Shown piece by piece: positions 15,528 through 23,529 of a DNA stretch of 64,000 nt. Made by a program: the position numbers and the translations under genes. Under the pieces are notes generated by a model. The model did not search any database. It saw nothing but the letters and a program-made list of their open reading frames with translations, and was not told the DNA's origin. Where the stretch lies: assembly GCA_022457155.1 (NCBI GenBank), contig JAJGOT010000038.1, positions 2,361,501 through 2,425,500 on the forward strand. The letters are read 5' to 3'. The stretch comes from Cladopsammia gracilis. Taxonomy: Eukaryota > Cnidaria > Anthozoa > Scleractinia > Dendrophylliidae. Position 1 is the stretch's first letter. Every line of letters starts with the position of its first letter.

Positions 15528-16196
15528 GAAGCGAAGCGAGCCGCGGAGCGAAGCGGAGCTGGCATAGGTGAACTTGCGCTGACTGGCGTTGCGCATGCGC
15601 TGCCTTGGTTGGGAAAAAAGACAGTTGAAATGGGTCGTTATGGAGCCAGTGAATTATTGCGAAATAAAAACACTCAGAAAAAAGCATTGGATTTTGCGTT
15701 GGATAAGATGAAACCATTTCTTGCCAAAACCTCTGCTGATATGATGAATGAGCTGTCCACGGCGATCCGACCAAACAGAAAATATAAAACAGATCGAGCA
15801 GATTTGGATGGTCGTGGGTTGGATGTTCATTCCCTGATTGGGAAGCTGCCAAGACCAAAGAAAGGTTTCACCCTCCCAGGGCATAATTATACCGGCCCTT
15901 ATAACCCATTGAATAAGCAAGTCAGATTCGATGAAAAGGGAAAAATTCTCGAAATCTGGCAGCAACCCACAGGAAAAACAGATGCAGTTGCTATGCAACA
16001 CGATGTTGATTATTCAGTCTGCGCGAAGAAAGCGGATCCGCGTAAATGCAAGAACGAAGCAGACAGGAAAATGGTTGCCGCTTTGGATGCCATTCCCTGG
16101 AAAGAAAGACAGTGGGGTCATGCTTTGGCGCGAAACACAATTCAAGCAAAACAGAAACTGGGTCTCGGCGCTTCAAAAAACGGGAAAAGATTTTGA
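15501..16196 (+). CDS. Phospholipase A2 domain (parvoviral VP1u type), -1 frame
   Basis: The frame is open from about 15393 to 16196; the part before 15501 is out-of-frame reading of the zinc ribbon. Translation by a -1 shift would give about 280 aa in total. After a low-complexity linker (GGGEAKRAAERSGAG) comes a helical region. The lipase core has the Ca2+ loop GHNYTGPYNPL and the catalytic HDVDYSVC helix (His-Asp dyad, DAVAMQHDVDY), matching the YxGPxN and HDxxY motifs of parvovirus VP1 PLA2. The usual role is breaching endosomal membrane during entry. The C-terminus (KLGLGASKNGKRF) is intact. A disabling indel instead of frameshifting is the alternative. Confidence 0.85.
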   Translation: MSRPSQGGGEAKRAAERSGAGIGELALTGVAHALPWLGKKTVEMGRYGASELLRNKNTQKKALDFALDKMKPFLAKTSADMMNELSTAIRPNRKYKTDRADLDGRGLDVHSLIGKLPRPKKGFTLPGHNYTGPYNPLNKQVRFDEKGKILEIWQQPTGKTDAVAMQHDVDYSVCAKKADPRKCKNEADRKMVAALDAIPWKERQWGHALARNTIQAKQKLGLGASKNGKRF

Positions 16197-17140
16197 GTGA
16201 AGGCTGGGCTCAAAATCTGGCAAACGAACTTCACCGGCCAATCCGGCGGCGCTTCCCAAAGAGGCGAGTCATTGCGTATGGGGTTGACAACATCTGGGCG
16301 GCTGATCTGGTTGAGATGGGGAAATTTTCGAGGTGGAACAAGGGAATCAGATATCTCCTGATGGTGATTGATGTTTTCTCAAAATTCGGTTGGATTCGCC
16401 CCCTGAAAGACAAGCGAGGTCAAACAGTGGCTGATGCTTTCCGAGATATATTCAAGGGGCGAAAACCGAAAATGCTCTGGACTGACAAAGGGTCTGAATT
16501 TTTCAACGCAACAATGAAAAATCTGCTTGATAAGAATGGGGTAAAATTGTATACAACGGAAAATGAAGAGAAATCGTCTGTTGTTGAACGCTGGAACAGG
16601 TCTTTTAAGGAGAAACTCTTCCGGATGTTTTCTGCTAACAACAATACAATATACTGGGACAAACTTGGCAAATTACTGGATGAATATAATCATCGTTTTC
16701 ATTCAAGCATTCGGATGAGTCCCGCAGAGGCGAGCAAACAGGAAAATGAGAAAAAGGTTTTCGCTAATCTTTTCGGAGATTTAATTTATGCTAAACACAA
16801 CCCGGCAAAATTCAGGGTTGGCGACAGGGTGAGAATTTCAAAGTTTAAACGAAAGATATTTGACAAAGGTTACACGTCGAATTGGACAGAGGAGATATTT
16901 GTGATTGATGAAATAAAGAACACAAACCCTCCGACGTATAAATTAGTTGATCTGTTGGGAGAAAACATCACTGGATCATTTTACGAGGCGGAACTTCAAA
17001 AGACAACGCAAGATGTGTTTCGAATTGAAAAAGTTATTCGCCGCGATAATAAGCGAAAACTCGCGCTTGTAAAATGGAAAAGTTACCCTGACAAATTTAA
17101 TTCTTGGGTTCCATTGAGCGATGTGGAAAAGCTGGGCTAA
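16193..17140 (+). CDS. int: Retroviral-type integrase with chromodomain (non-ATG start)
   Basis: About 315 aa counted from TTG at 16193. The frame is open upstream to an ATG at 16046, but that region is the PLA2 gene and its reading is nonsense. TTG lies in a 4-nt TTGA overlap with the PLA2 stop, where ATGA would be expected. DDE catalytic residues are Asp in WAADLVEM (about 38), Asp in LWTDKGSEF (about 98) and Glu in VVERWNRSF (about 132). An SH3-like region (FRVGDRVRISKFK) and a C-terminal chromodomain (FRIEKVIRRDNKRKLALVKW, SYPDKFNSWVPL) follow, as in Polinton and chromovirus integrases. It makes the 6-bp staggered insertion. Core residues are all present. Confidence 0.92.
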   Translation: MSEGWAQNLANELHRPIRRRFPKRRVIAYGVDNIWAADLVEMGKFSRWNKGIRYLLMVIDVFSKFGWIRPLKDKRGQTVADAFRDIFKGRKPKMLWTDKGSEFFNATMKNLLDKNGVKLYTTENEEKSSVVERWNRSFKEKLFRMFSANNNTIYWDKLGKLLDEYNHRFHSSIRMSPAEASKQENEKKVFANLFGDLIYAKHNPAKFRVGDRVRISKFKRKIFDKGYTSNWTEEIFVIDEIKNTNPPTYKLVDLLGENITGSFYEAELQKTTQDVFRIEKVIRRDNKRKLALVKWKSYPDKFNSWVPLSDVEKLG

Positions 17141-17189
17141 AAAAGTCAATCATTGAAATGGCAATTATTTAATGTTTTCTTCTAAAATA

Positions 17190-17504
17190 ATGAATGTCGA
17201 ACACCGATTTAATGGGATGGAAAACTATTTTCTAAGAAATATTGGTCTTCGCCAGTTTTGTGATACTCATCACTGGGATGAAGGCCAACTTTATGAGAAT
17301 TATGAAAAATCGAAAGAGATTGAAAGAGCAACGATAAATTATTTCAACTCACTTCTCCAAAGACGACCAGTGACATCTTATTTGGAAGAAATTAAAACAA
17401 CATGTGATAATCTTCTCACAATCAAAAAATATAAACAAGCATGTGAAGATGTAATGAAGTTCAAAACTTATCTCAAAAAAATAGGTGAGATAACGTTCTG
17501 CTGA
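17190..17504 (+). CDS. Hypothetical protein
   Basis: 104 aa from the ATG at 17190; the frame also contains an ATG at 17172. It is a mostly helical, charged sequence (MNVEHRFNGMENYFLRNIGL ... KYKQACEDVMKFKTYLKKIG) with no family I recognise. It lies 49 bp after the integrase on the same strand and is the last plus-strand gene of the cluster. Unlike the other ATG starts of the element it does not have AAAATG context, so the start is less certain. Confidence 0.45.
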   Translation: MNVEHRFNGMENYFLRNIGLRQFCDTHHWDEGQLYENYEKSKEIERATINYFNSLLQRRPVTSYLEEIKTTCDNLLTIKKYKQACEDVMKFKTYLKKIGEITFC

Positions 17505-18144
17505 AAAATCTGCTGGGGAAAAAAAAATATTCCGCTGAAAAATTCTCTCTCCCCCTGAAAAACCGTCTAACACATTATATTGGAAAAGTTTCCCACGCGT
17601 GGGAATATTTTTCTCTCATCTTTTATGGCCGCTGTCATGATTAAAAATAACATATACGCAATGGAACAAAAATAGTTATTCTGAGAAAATTTATGCGTCT
17701 TTCCGAGAATGTCACCTGTCGGCAGAATATAAATGATTGTCATTTATATTCACGATTTCAAAACACCAGCCAATTTGTGATTTTGTTGATAGTGGATTTC
17801 GGCGTAAGCCAATTTCTGATTGGTTTGGAGTGACAGGTTATTCTGAGAAAATTTATTCGTCTTTCCGAGAATGCCGCCTGTCGCCAGAATATGAATGTTT
17901 GTCATTCATATTCATACAATTGATTCCCCGAAAAACTGACTAATTTCCCTCAACCAATCAAATGGTGGACGATGTAAAATCCACTTGCCATTGTTCTCTT
18001 TTGTTAACGCATTAGCCACAAAATTGATTCCCCGAAAAACCCGATTTTGATTGGCCGCCATATGTCAATAACCGGGCAGCTGGGCAATGTCAGAATATGA
18101 ATGTTTTACATTAATATTCACAGTCTGTTATTTCAAAACACCGC
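17505..18144. promoter_or_regulatory. Non-coding segment with three related hairpins
   Basis: About 640 bp between convergent gene blocks. A unit of about 90 bp (TTATTCTGAGAAAATTTAT, then CCGAGAATG, then the hairpin) occurs at 17675-17766 and 17839-17920; the hairpin with partial flanks recurs at 18079-18145. Each hairpin has an 11-bp stem and a 5-nt loop: 17725-17751, 17887-17913 and 18093-18119. Between copies 1 and 2 a stem pair changes A-T to G-C on both sides. The motif TTGATTCCCCGAAAAAC also occurs twice (about 17919 and 18022). Possible terminators, origin-type or RNA-processing signals. Confidence 0.6.
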
Positions 18145-18540
18145 TTAGCATCGCTTTCGTTTCGCGCCGGGACTCGCTTCGCTCGTTTCGCTTGACCCGT
18201 TTTGCTTCGCTTGGCTTTCGTTCATTTCCCGGTGGATTTCCCAGAGAAGACCGCTTTGCTTTTGGAGTTCCTTTTTGAGAATCTTGTGTTCCTCCTGGAG
18301 ATTGACGAATGATTCAAAGAGAAGTTCAATTGAGTCTTCGATTTCGTCGCTTCGCTCAGCTTCCGCCATCTCCGAGTCAGACACAATAAATTCCTCGTCT
18401 GAAGTGGTGGGAGTTTCATCGTCGCTTCTTGTTTCTTCCTCTGAGCATGTTTCACAATTTTCATGGTCACTCGCACTGAGGCTCGCTTCGCTCGCTTCGC
18501 TTCGCTCGGCTTCATTGGAAATTTTTTTTTCAAGATCCAT
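18145..18540 (-). CDS. Acidic Ser/Glu-rich protein with coiled coil
   Basis: 131 aa from the ATG at 18540 (AAGAAAATG). It begins MDLEKKISNEAERSEASEAS, continues as an acidic Ser/Glu/Asp-rich tract (EEETRSDDETPTTSDEEFIV), then a predicted coiled coil (LLFESFVNLQEEHKILKKEL), and ends in a basic NLS-like GAKRKRC. Its start overlaps the end of the upstream VLTF3-like gene by 11 nt, implying coupled expression. Several codon runs are GCTTCGCTCG-type simple repeats. No family is recognised; it could be a transcription cofactor or scaffold. Confidence 0.5.
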   Translation of the reverse strand: MDLEKKISNEAERSEASEASLSASDHENCETCSEEETRSDDETPTTSDEEFIVSDSEMAEAERSDEIEDSIELLFESFVNLQEEHKILKKELQKQSGLLWEIHREMNESQAKQNGSSETSEASPGAKRKRC

Positions 18541-19084
18541 TTTCTTTCCAATCACATTTTTTGAAGATTGTTTGGATTATTTTTTCTTGTTCCGCCCGTC
18601 TGGATGGAAGTTTGAGCAGTTTGAAATCATCTTCATTGGGATTGAAACCGTTCTTCTGCAACAGGGCGAAAAGAACTTGGTGGCAATTGAGAAACTTTTT
18701 TCTGTTGAGATGAAGGTCATCATATGCCAGTGAAAAATATTTAAAGTCATCAATGAGGAACTTCTCCAGATGTTCATAATCATTTCCGTCGTGACCTGTT
18801 ATGTGATTAAAAATTGCATGATCGTTGCCACTGACTTTTTTCCATTTAGAAGCTTTGACGAAATCCCTGACTTTTTTTCTTGTGATTTCGTCACGGGGAA
18901 TTTGGGAGAGAATTTGTTCTTGATAAAATTCAAGATCTTTGAGTGGAATTTGATTTTTCCCCTGATTTTTTCGGATGATATCTTTGAAATGTTCCAGCCT
19001 GGGATTTTTGGGAGTATGGCATGTTGTGTGGGTTTCCTGAACGAGTTCAGGAGTGAAATCGATTTCTTCTTCGGAATCAGACAT
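18530..19084 (-). CDS. Probable poxvirus VLTF3-like late transcription factor
   Basis: 184 aa from the ATG at 19084 (AAGAAAATG; the frame also has an ATG at 19171). After an acidic N-terminus (MSDSEEEIDFTPELVQETHT) the order of motifs follows the VLTF3 family of nucleocytoplasmic large DNA viruses: R-x2-HF-x6-QGK (PRLEHFKDIIRKNQGK), a helical IP...I...EITRKKVRDFVKASK block, a (D)YEHL block (NDYEHLEKFLI) and the R-x3-FL-x7-L (LNRKKFLNCHQVLFALLQKN) C-terminal signature. The zinc ribbon seen at the N-terminus of many homologues is absent. In poxviruses the protein drives late gene transcription; a similar control of virion genes here is inference. Alternative: unrelated helical protein. Confidence 0.6.
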   Translation of the reverse strand: MSDSEEEIDFTPELVQETHTTCHTPKNPRLEHFKDIIRKNQGKNQIPLKDLEFYQEQILSQIPRDEITRKKVRDFVKASKWKKVSGNDHAIFNHITGHDGNDYEHLEKFLIDDFKYFSLAYDDLHLNRKKFLNCHQVLFALLQKNGFNPNEDDFKLLKLPSRRAEQEKIIQTIFKKCDWKENGS

Positions 19085-19265
19085 TTTCTTGCCGGAGAGA
19101 GATTTTTCCCCCTTTGGGAAAAAATTCCACCCAGATTTTCCCAGAGTGGAATTTTTTTTTTTTTTTGCCATCGCCGGCGACAGAATTTTCCTGAAGTCAT
19201 CCAGAGTGAAATTTTCTCACCAAAATGGTATGTTTTTTTGTGGTCAATATGAGGGGAAAAAAAGT

Positions 19266-19616
19266 AGTAGATATAGAAGAAGGGTTCTGGCACACTTTCA
19301 AAATCGTAGTAAGTTAACACAAAACAGAAATTGACGTCAGTTGACGTTCAATTTAGCAATACATAAGATGATTGATTTTCTGCTCGTTCGCATACGTAAA
19401 ACAAAAACAAGTCAATTAACATGTGTTATGTTAAATTTAACAAAATGGGGAGGAATTTGATTTTTAATATTTTACGTTCGCGAACGAACAGAAAATTGGG
19501 GAACGACAATCATTTTTTGTTGTTGTTGAATTTAACATAAAATAAAATAAAATTCTGTTTTGTGTTAATTTGCTACGATTTTGAAAGTGTGCCAGAACCC
19601 TTCTTCTATATCTACT
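19266..19616. repeat. Right Polinton terminal repeat (direct copy of left)
   Basis: Arms at 19266-19329 and 19553-19616 enclose a 223-nt core (19330-19552). The block reads the same as 255-605 in the same orientation, by eye without differences. The inner flank (about 19222-19265) matches 606-650 in inverted orientation, which is what a true terminal inverted repeat requires, so the terminal block has been inverted at one end. Confidence 0.9.
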
Positions 19617-19622
19617 GTCTTG
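19617..19622. repeat. Right 6-bp target site duplication (gtcttg)
   Basis: Copy of 249-254. The following host bases (agtagcaaacc) continue the intron sequence found uninterrupted at 42096-42112 and 49654-49670. Confidence 0.93.
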
Positions 19623-20078
19623 AGTAGCAAACCCTGAAAAAATGCAGGGAAAAACGATTTTTCAAAATCGTTGCAAACTTTTGCTGTGTTGCAAAACACA
19701 ACAGTGTTTACTACAGCTCAACAGCTGACGTGACATCGGCCGTGTAGCCGCGCGAAAAACAAAGCCTCGCTTTGGTTTCAAAATTGCTAAGATCCCGGAT
19801 GTTGCGTGACATCATAGGCGCATGTTTTGCGACGTCATACGCGCCCGCGAGCTAGCCCTGCGCGATGCACACACGGACCGACGCACCGCGAAACATTCCG
19901 CTATCCATGACTATGAAAAATGACGGGCATAGGTTCTATGAGTATGGAGCTCCGCGAGCGGGCCTTCGGCCCGCGAGAGCTCCGTTAATATTACTTTTTA
20001 CAACGAATACCGGCACCATGAGTGCAAACCTGAAACTTGACATTTTTGCTAATTGTATATTTTCCATCTGTCTTCCAG
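19623..20078. other. Intron 2 of gene A, right of the Polinton
   Basis: Matches 49660-50113 of gene B closely, including CpG-rich blocks (about 19735-19880), a hairpin GAGCTCCGCGAGCGGGCC... near 19948-19983 and the polypyrimidine acceptor TTTTCCATCTGTCTTCCAG ending at 20078. No coding sequence. Confidence 0.75.
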
Positions 20079-20223
20079 AACACCATAGAAGGAAAAATTG
20101 TGTATTCCCCCGTGGTAGGTCGTTTGAATTGCGGCAGCACATCGGTCGATCACCGTGGATATTGGGAAACGGAAGGATTTGGCCTTATCGGTATATATAA
20201 ATCAGACTGGATGCGGTTTAGTG
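20079..20223 (+). CDS. B4GALNT3/4-like gene A, exon 3
   Basis: Exon of 145 nt between a polypyrimidine/AG acceptor (20078) and a GTAAGT donor (20224). It encodes NTIEGKIVYSPVVGRLNCGS...GYWETEGFGLIGIYKSD, which resembles the region before the GT7-type catalytic C-terminus of beta-1,4-N-acetylgalactosaminyltransferases 3/4. It is nearly identical to exon 3 of gene B (one clear change is T for I in GYWETEGFG). Exons 1-2 must lie left of the window. The preceding intron now carries the 19-kb Polinton. Confidence 0.8.
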
Positions 20224-20568
20224 GTAAGTTAGAATAAATTACCTAAAAAGGCAATAATTAGAACGTAAAAATCCAAAAATGTGGATTTGGACAAAACGCA
20301 TGACGTAATTTCCACATCATTTGAAGCAATAACTACTTTTCGAACTTCGTCGGACATGTCGCGGGAACAAAAGTTCCCCCAAATTGGTGTTGCACGATTA
20401 TAAAAGTATGAACGCACACGACGGTGTCGCTGCAATATATCTCTCGTATGTGTCTCCGCAACATTTTCGTGTGTGTGCAAACGTTGTGATTTAGATGGAT
20501 AACGGCATACCTCTCAATCTTATAACTGTGGTGGCGCGGTGGTTTAGCAGTTTAAATCTTAAAATCTT

Positions 20569-20900
20569 TAAGGTCTGTTTACATGGAGGGAGGGTGACCC
20601 TCCTAGAAGAGATAGATAGAAAGCCCCCCTTTACTTGCAAAGGGTTATCCTTAGGGCTATCTCATCAATTCAAACCCAGATAAACCAGACCCATTCAATT
20701 TGGCGGGAATGTGTCAGTAAGCTGAGCCCGCAAATCTTGACCCTCCTAGGAGGGTGATCCTAGCTCGAGCTTTTATATGGCTAAAGTGGGCCCTTCTGGG
20801 AGGGTAACCCTACCTCTCATGTAAACGAAACCGTGAAATACAATAGAAAAGGGTGACCCTTCTAGGAGGGTCACCCTCCCTCCATGTAAACAGGGTCTTA
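20569..20900. mobile_element. Foldback MITE 1 in intron 3 of gene A
   Basis: Ends are inverted copies: GGTCTGTTTACATGGAGGGA... at the left and its complement ...CTCCATGTAAACAGGGTCTT at the right. Internal GACCCTCCTAGGAGGGT palindromes recur. The same element is at 52832-53132 in gene B, so it predates the gene duplication. Confidence 0.7.
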
Positions 20901-21256
20901 AGCCCCATTTACATAGACAGGGGGTGATCCTAGTGGTAGGATCATCCTAGCACTAGGATCATCCGAGCGCAACATGTTTTCTGCTTTCAGTTTACATGCG
21001 AAGGGTTGCATTTGGCCCTAGCGATAGGATCATCCTAGCTCCAAGTAAACGGCCTTGGAAGCCCCATGGTTATCTTCGCTTTTGTTATTTTCGCCAGCTG
21101 TGAACTCAAAGGAACTGGGACCATTCTGCCGAATTTTCCATGTAAACCAAATGAAAAGTTGATACTGGAAGCCGCATTTATGCATGTAAACCAAATGAAC
21201 CTTCTAGGATCATCCTTGCACTAGGATCATCCTCTTTCCATGCAAATGAGGCTTTA
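20900..21256. mobile_element. Foldback MITE 2 in intron 3 of gene A
   Basis: Starts AAGCCCCATTTACATAGACA and ends with the complement-like TTTCCATGCAAATGAGGCTT. It is filled with CTAGGATCATCCTAG-type palindromic iterons (about 20940-20965, 21020-21040, 21205-21233). The copy in gene B is 53131-53513. Confidence 0.65.
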
Positions 21257-21728
21257 GATAAATTTGAGCCTGTCTTTCTAAAGGTGATTTTTGGTTTGGA
21301 CTGAATAAAATTAAATATAAACGCGATGTTGAGTGAATAAAATTTTATGTTTGAAAGACCGCTCTCGCAGATCATGTCGCACAACAATTAACGATTTGAT
21401 ATTTTAGGATGCTTGTTTTTTCTTATAAATGATTTTTGAAACACAATTGCGCTCATAAAGATTTTCTATCTGTTCAATTCTGTGCAATCCCACAGAACAC
21501 AGCCGTCGATTTTTCACTAGGGTCGTGTATCTATACTGAAAACTGTAATAAGCCACCCTAAGAAATGTCAAGACTAGTTTGATGATATAAATATAAACAG
21601 GAAGCACATTATATCACACACAGTCAAACAACTAGAGATAAGTTGGTAAGCCAGTGCAAGAAACTGGGTACCCACCTAATGGACCAATCTCGCCAATCGC
21701 ATAACTGACTGCGTTATTTGTTTTATAG

Positions 21729-21874
21729 GAATGAACACCAAGGATTACCAATACAAATGGGGAGGAGAAGACTGGGATCTAATGGATCGTGTCCTTATGG
21801 CGGGGTTAGAAGTTGAACGAATCAGGCACCCAGGCCTTTATCATCATTTTCACACTAAGCGGCAAAGCTGGTAG
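21729..21874 (+). CDS. B4GALNT3/4-like gene A, terminal exon 4
   Basis: Begins after the acceptor TTGTTTTATAG (21728) and ends at TAG (21872-21874). Encodes [20 protein letters not shown] then [20 protein letters not shown], the GGEDWDL signature of GT7-family C-terminal domains. Splice phase matches exon 3 (split Gly codon). The coding part is apparently intact, so gene A may still be expressed if the intron with the Polinton is spliced. Confidence 0.82.
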
Positions 21875-22089
21875 CCGTTGTGTCGCTTATACCATGTTTT
21901 GTTTTATTTCAGAAACAGAGACCGCTAGAACGTAGATTTTTATTTTTTTGTGTGTAATATATTTCGGCTGGTCAAACCAGCATTCTTCAGGTACAATGAA
22001 GAAATTTACATTAGTATACGTGATTATATAGAGAAATAGCTTGCGTAATGACGGAAATAAGTAAGACTGATGACATATAGATTGACAGT

Positions 22090-22123
22090 TTTAAAATAAA
22101 ATAAAATAAAATAAAATAAAACA
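22090..22123. repeat. (AAAAT)n microsatellite
   Basis: Five-base repeat TAAAA in the 3' region of gene A. The gene B counterpart at 54357-54378 is shorter. Confidence 0.8.
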
Positions 22124-22354
22124 ATTAAAAGGGAAACTAAATATCTTAAATGTTTCTTCTCTGATGTTAAGGCCATAGGGATCAAGGGTTCTGGCGGCCC
22201 GCTTCCCTGGCTCGTTTGGGAAATACTTTTTCAATGGCGTACGATTCTCAAAACTCTCGAAGACGTTTCGGGCCTGAAAAGATATTTTATGTGCAGGCTT
22301 TTTACCAACGGAGATTCAATTTTTATTCGTTTCGAAAGCTAAACAATAAAATAT

Positions 22355-22541
22355 TAAGTCGATGAACCACTTTGCACTGGTTTTCGGACTAAAAATTTCA
22401 CCGCCACATGAAAGGGGTTGAATTTCAAAAAACGCTTTGGTGCCCGAAAAGTCTTCGGAAGCACGCCAGAACTGTATGTCGGTAGCAGTGTGATTAGAAG
22501 AGGAAACAAAACGTTCGGCGGCTGTTGTAGGTTCAGAATTG
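22355..22541 (-). pseudogene. Penelope-like element remnant (gene A copy)
   Basis: Minus-strand fragment homologous to 54582-54938 in gene B (shared ILNLQQPPNVLFPLLITLLP). It is interrupted at 22542 by a LINE and continues at about 23282-23430, where the minus strand again reads a GIY-YIG-like start. Non-functional. Confidence 0.55.
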
Positions 22542-23281
22542 AACCGTTTCCTCCTGCATGTCCTGTCTTGGACAGATTAATCGTGTTAAACACTCACTTG
22601 ATAAAAGTATTCTTATTACAGTTATTAATGCGCTAGTTTTTAGTAAATTGTTTTATTGTTCTAATGTCTGGGCAAACACTTCTAATTTTAATATAGATAA
22701 ACTGCAATCTGTACAAAACTTTGCCTGTAGAATTGTAAGCGGCACGCGAAAATATGACCATGTCACCCCCGCACTAAAAAAGTTAAATTGGTTGCCAGTA
22801 TCTAGCCAGCTTTATTATCGGAGTGCCACCCTGGCCTTTAAGTGTATGACAGGCTGTGCCCCCGACTACTTGATATCTAAATTTATTAAGCGTGAAAATA
22901 TTAGTAACCGTTCAACTAGAAATTCTCAACAATTAAACATTCCTTTATTTAGAACTGCTTCTGGCCAGAGGACATTTTATTATCGCACTGTTAATATTTG
23001 GAACTCATTGGACCCTATTTTAAAATTTAGTAAATCTGTTTCGGTTTTTAAGAAAGTTTTAAAGCGCAAGTTTCTTAAGGAATTTTTAGAATCTTAACTT
23101 AATTAATTCAATTTATATTTGTAAATACGGTTTATATTTATGATCATAATGTAATTAGTTATTTTTCGATTATTCTTCTTAGCTAGTTTTAATTATCTTT
23201 GAAAAGCCCCTTTGGGGAAAGGTAATAAAGTATGTATGTATGTATGTATGTATGTATGTATGTATGTATGTATGTATGTAT
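22542..23281 (+). mobile_element. 5'-truncated CR1/L2-like LINE with (TATG)n tail
   Basis: Encodes the C-terminal end of a reverse transcriptase ORF (frame 22558-23097: ALVFSKLFYCSNVWANTSNF; LNWLPVSSQLYYRSATLAFK; YYRTVNIWNSLD). It ends in about a dozen TATG units (23229-23281). The gene B counterpart (around 54797) lacks it, so it inserted after the duplication. The reading frame is open to its natural stop, consistent with a young insertion. Confidence 0.8.
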
Positions 23282-23529
23282 AAGAATTATCGATTGTACG
23301 GCGGTGTTCATTAAATCTGTCTTTTAAGCTTCGTTTAGTCTCTCCTATGTATTGTAGACTGCAACGGTTTCATTGAATCATGCCATACGGTTTTTGGTTT
23401 CACAGGCTACAAGAGGAAAATGTTGAAAAGCTTTCTTACAGCGACTAGAAGAGAACAGAAAGTTGTAATGTTTTTTTTTCTAATGATGTTAGAGATGTTA
23501 GAGATGTTAAATCTCCAATCAAGGAGGTC

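Larger units (their letters stand above)
255..19616. mobile_element. Polinton/Maverick (endogenous virus-like) element, 19.4 kb
   Basis: The element begins AGTAGATATAG and ends CTATATCTACT, has matching 6-bp target duplications, and encodes the diagnostic set: protein-primed polB, retroviral-type integrase, adenain-like protease, FtsK/HerA ATPase, and minor and major capsid proteins. All long genes are open over full length and the two 351-bp ends look identical by eye, which points to recent insertion or recent terminal exchange. It sits in the intron before exon 3 of gene A. Genes run in four blocks: minus (polB); plus (4474-7469); minus (8057 down from ATPase, fibre and membrane protein); plus (10619-17504); then a minus pair at the right end. 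Confidence 0.97.

Noticed and set aside
16046..16192. ATG-initiated 5' extension of the integrase frame
   Set aside because: It lies wholly inside the PLA2 gene and codes a low-complexity, unrelated sequence; the integrase similarity starts at about 16196.
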